Origin: Planctomycetota bacterium
GTDB taxonomy: Bacteria > Planctomycetota > UBA8108 > UBA1146
NCBI GenBank assembly: GCA_016776905.1
Contig: JADHSM010000023.1
Coordinates: 1-35,741, forward strand
Direction of reading: 5' to 3'
Length of the DNA stretch: 35,741 nucleotides
Within the stretch, counting starts at the first letter, position 1. Every line of letters begins with the position of its first letter. The notes beneath the pieces are model-generated. The model had not been told where the DNA came from. It worked only from the letters and a program-made list of their open reading frames with translations, and ran no database searches. Of the stretch, positions 34,636 to 35,741 are shown in pieces. A program made the translations under genes and the position numbers.

Positions 34636-35430
34636 ATGCGACACGACTCTTTAGGCCTGTTTTCCGAACTCTCTCAAGAGTCCGCTGACGCTCAATTCTT
34701 GTCGGATGACGACCGACTTTCCGCTGACGCAGCGCTGATCCAAATGAACGAACCCCTTCAGCATCTGGTCCTATTGCACGAAGGACAAGTCCAAGTCGAG
34801 ACTCGATCTGGCGAAACGATTATTCAAGAAGCCCCCTGCATTCTTGGGGAGATCAGTTTTATCACCGGAGGCTTGGCCAGTGCCACCGTCCGCCCCCAAG
34901 GGCCTGTCAAGATTTCCCGTATCTCGTTTGAAACCCTCGAAGAACGTTGGAATGATCCCGCTGAATTTCGTCGAATCTATTCGGCATTGACCCGCTTGTG
35001 CATCCAGCGTCTCTCCGGGGCATACCATGATCGATACATTGCTCTGGTCGCTCACGATTCACGAAAATCAGAGTTGGTCGAGTTGGTGCAATCGCACCGA
35101 GATTTCTTCTCGGGCCAATCGATCATTTCGACACTGAACACCGGTCTAGCCATCACGGAAAAGACCGGTTTACAGATCTCTCGCAAAGTTCGGACTGGAC
35201 TTTTGGGTGGGGATCAACAAATCGGCGCACTGGTCTCTGAAGGTGTAATCAGCGCTGTCATCTTCCTCAGAGATCCGCTGTGGGCCCAGCCGCATAGTGC
35301 TGATGTGAATGCGCTGATCCGCATCTGTGAAATAGAAAATATTCCCCTGGGCACCAACCCAGCATCCGCAGAAGCCATCATCCGCCAATTGACTGAAGAC
35401 GTTAATAGTTGTTCGACCTCGCCACGGTAA
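34636..35430 (+). CDS. Cyclic-nucleotide-binding-like domain fused to methylglyoxal synthase
   Basis: 264 residues. Residues about 20-125 resemble a cNMP/CRP beta-roll (L-V-L-L-H-E-G-Q-V-Q-V, then I-L-G-E-I-S-F-I-T-G-G-L-A-S-A-T-V). The Gly-Glu of the phosphate-binding cassette is present, but the Arg that holds the cyclic phosphate is replaced (L-A-S-A instead of P-R-x-A). Residues about 133-255 are methylglyoxal synthase: A-L-V-A-H140-D141-S-R-K144, L-G-G-D193-Q-Q-I-G-A-L-V-S-E-G (catalytic Asp), F-L-R-D-P-L and P-H220-S-A-D-V. The phosphate loop G-T-T-G of E. coli MgsA reads L-N-T-G here. The enzyme converts dihydroxyacetone phosphate to methylglyoxal. MgsA is normally a stand-alone protein of about 150 residues, so the fusion is unusual. 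The ATG follows GAGGAAAAAG. Confidence 0.9.
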   Translation: MRHDSLGLFSELSQESADAQFLSDDDRLSADAALIQMNEPLQHLVLLHEGQVQVETRSGETIIQEAPCILGEISFITGGLASATVRPQGPVKISRISFETLEERWNDPAEFRRIYSALTRLCIQRLSGAYHDRYIALVAHDSRKSELVELVQSHRDFFSGQSIISTLNTGLAITEKTGLQISRKVRTGLLGGDQQIGALVSEGVISAVIFLRDPLWAQPHSADVNALIRICEIENIPLGTNPASAEAIIRQLTEDVNSCSTSPR

Positions 35431-35580
35431 CCTCTGCGCAAAGATCACAGACCGTTTGCCCCTCTGAATCGGCCATCAAATCCAGCTATCAAACAATTCA
35501 TCAAAGAAACTGTTGTCCCGAATATGAGACGGAGTTTCTTAATGACGGCACGAAGGTTTCATGGGTAAACTGTGTCTGAA

Positions 35581-35741
35581 ATGCGATTTTATCTCTCTGT
35601 CATACTGATCTCAGCCGTGCTTTCGGGATGTTCCTCCCTGACGAAAAGCCACGAATTGTCGCATGACGCCTCTTCTGCGATTCGAGTGGCGACCTACAAC
35701 ATCAAACATGGCCGCGGCATGGATGGCACTCTGGATCTCGA
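35581..35741 (+). CDS. Endonuclease/exonuclease/phosphatase-family lipoprotein (5' part only)
   Basis: This frame is open to the window edge. ATG 35581 (a GTG at 35572 is also in frame) begins a signal peptide with lipobox L-S-G-C (Cys17). The mature part reaches I-R-V-A-T-Y-N-I-K-H-G-R-G-M-D-G, the first conserved strand and Asn (T-Y-N) of the Mg-dependent EEP fold. The catalytic Glu, Asp and His would be beyond the edge. It is probably an exported phosphodiesterase or phosphatase-like enzyme. Confidence 0.75.
   Translation, partial: MRFYLSVILISAVLSGCSSLTKSHELSHDASSAIRVATYNIKHGRGMDGTLDL

Overview
The window reads as a chromosomal segment of a Gram-negative, probably marine bacterium, most likely a planctomycete or close relative. 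This rests on four things: a secreted esterase ending in a dockerin-like 'RGDAN...LADAVQTLQYLF' repeat pair; a PDZ plus alpha/alpha-toroid secreted protein of the DUF6288 type; informational proteins with long low-complexity tails (Ffh, L31, ClpX); and a mixed AT/GC composition with many GTG/TTG starts behind strong Shine-Dalgarno sites. No 16S rRNA or tRNA gene was seen, so the taxonomy is inference.

Layout. 1-1243: the 3' end of a DUF4357-tailed gene followed by mcrC, a McrBC-type restriction locus cut by the window edge. 1313-5293 (minus): a run of a small membrane protein, a SAM methyltransferase, a membrane-anchored protein with about eight carboxypeptidase-regulatory-like domains, and an NTF2-like lipoprotein. 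5575-7937 (plus): a membrane protein whose N-terminus is encoded by a 21-nt tandem repeat, translationally coupled to a TPR-type protein. 8041-8985: a 16-nt tandem repeat, a small membrane protein and a DUF1801 protein. 9101-12226 (plus): a Ser/Thr kinase with a large multi-pass membrane domain and a membrane-anchored HEAT-like partner.

12239-17260 (minus) is the most interesting part: proline dehydrogenase, a NUDIX protein, a peroxiredoxin, a Tat-exported multicopper oxidase and a SCO1/SenC copper chaperone. The peroxiredoxin and the SCO gene each contain one in-frame TGA exactly where the family has its catalytic or metal-binding cysteine. Each TGA is followed at the same distance by a 6-bp hairpin with the same CGUGA loop. 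I read both as selenoproteins (PxxxTxxU and CxxxU) with bacterial SECIS elements. A conventional gene caller would split each into two fragments or call pseudogenes.

17377-21284: a small membrane protein, the secreted esterase, yraN, two further short-period tandem repeats, and the PDZ/toroid protein. 21403-34362 (mostly minus) is a housekeeping block: rplS, trmD, rpsP, ffh, murA, prmC, prfA, a type-B L31 with a very long tail, then clpX, clpP and tig. An FHA-GAF-adenylate cyclase gene lies on the plus strand within it. 34636-35430 encodes a fusion of a cyclic-nucleotide-binding-like domain to methylglyoxal synthase. The window ends inside an endonuclease/exonuclease/phosphatase-type lipoprotein gene.

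How genes work together: MCO and SCO overlap by 4 nt and probably form a copper enzyme/copper delivery pair, with the Sec-peroxiredoxin just upstream handling periplasmic peroxide or thiol redox (inference). The ribosome/secretion genes and the tig-clpP-clpX genes are standard operons.
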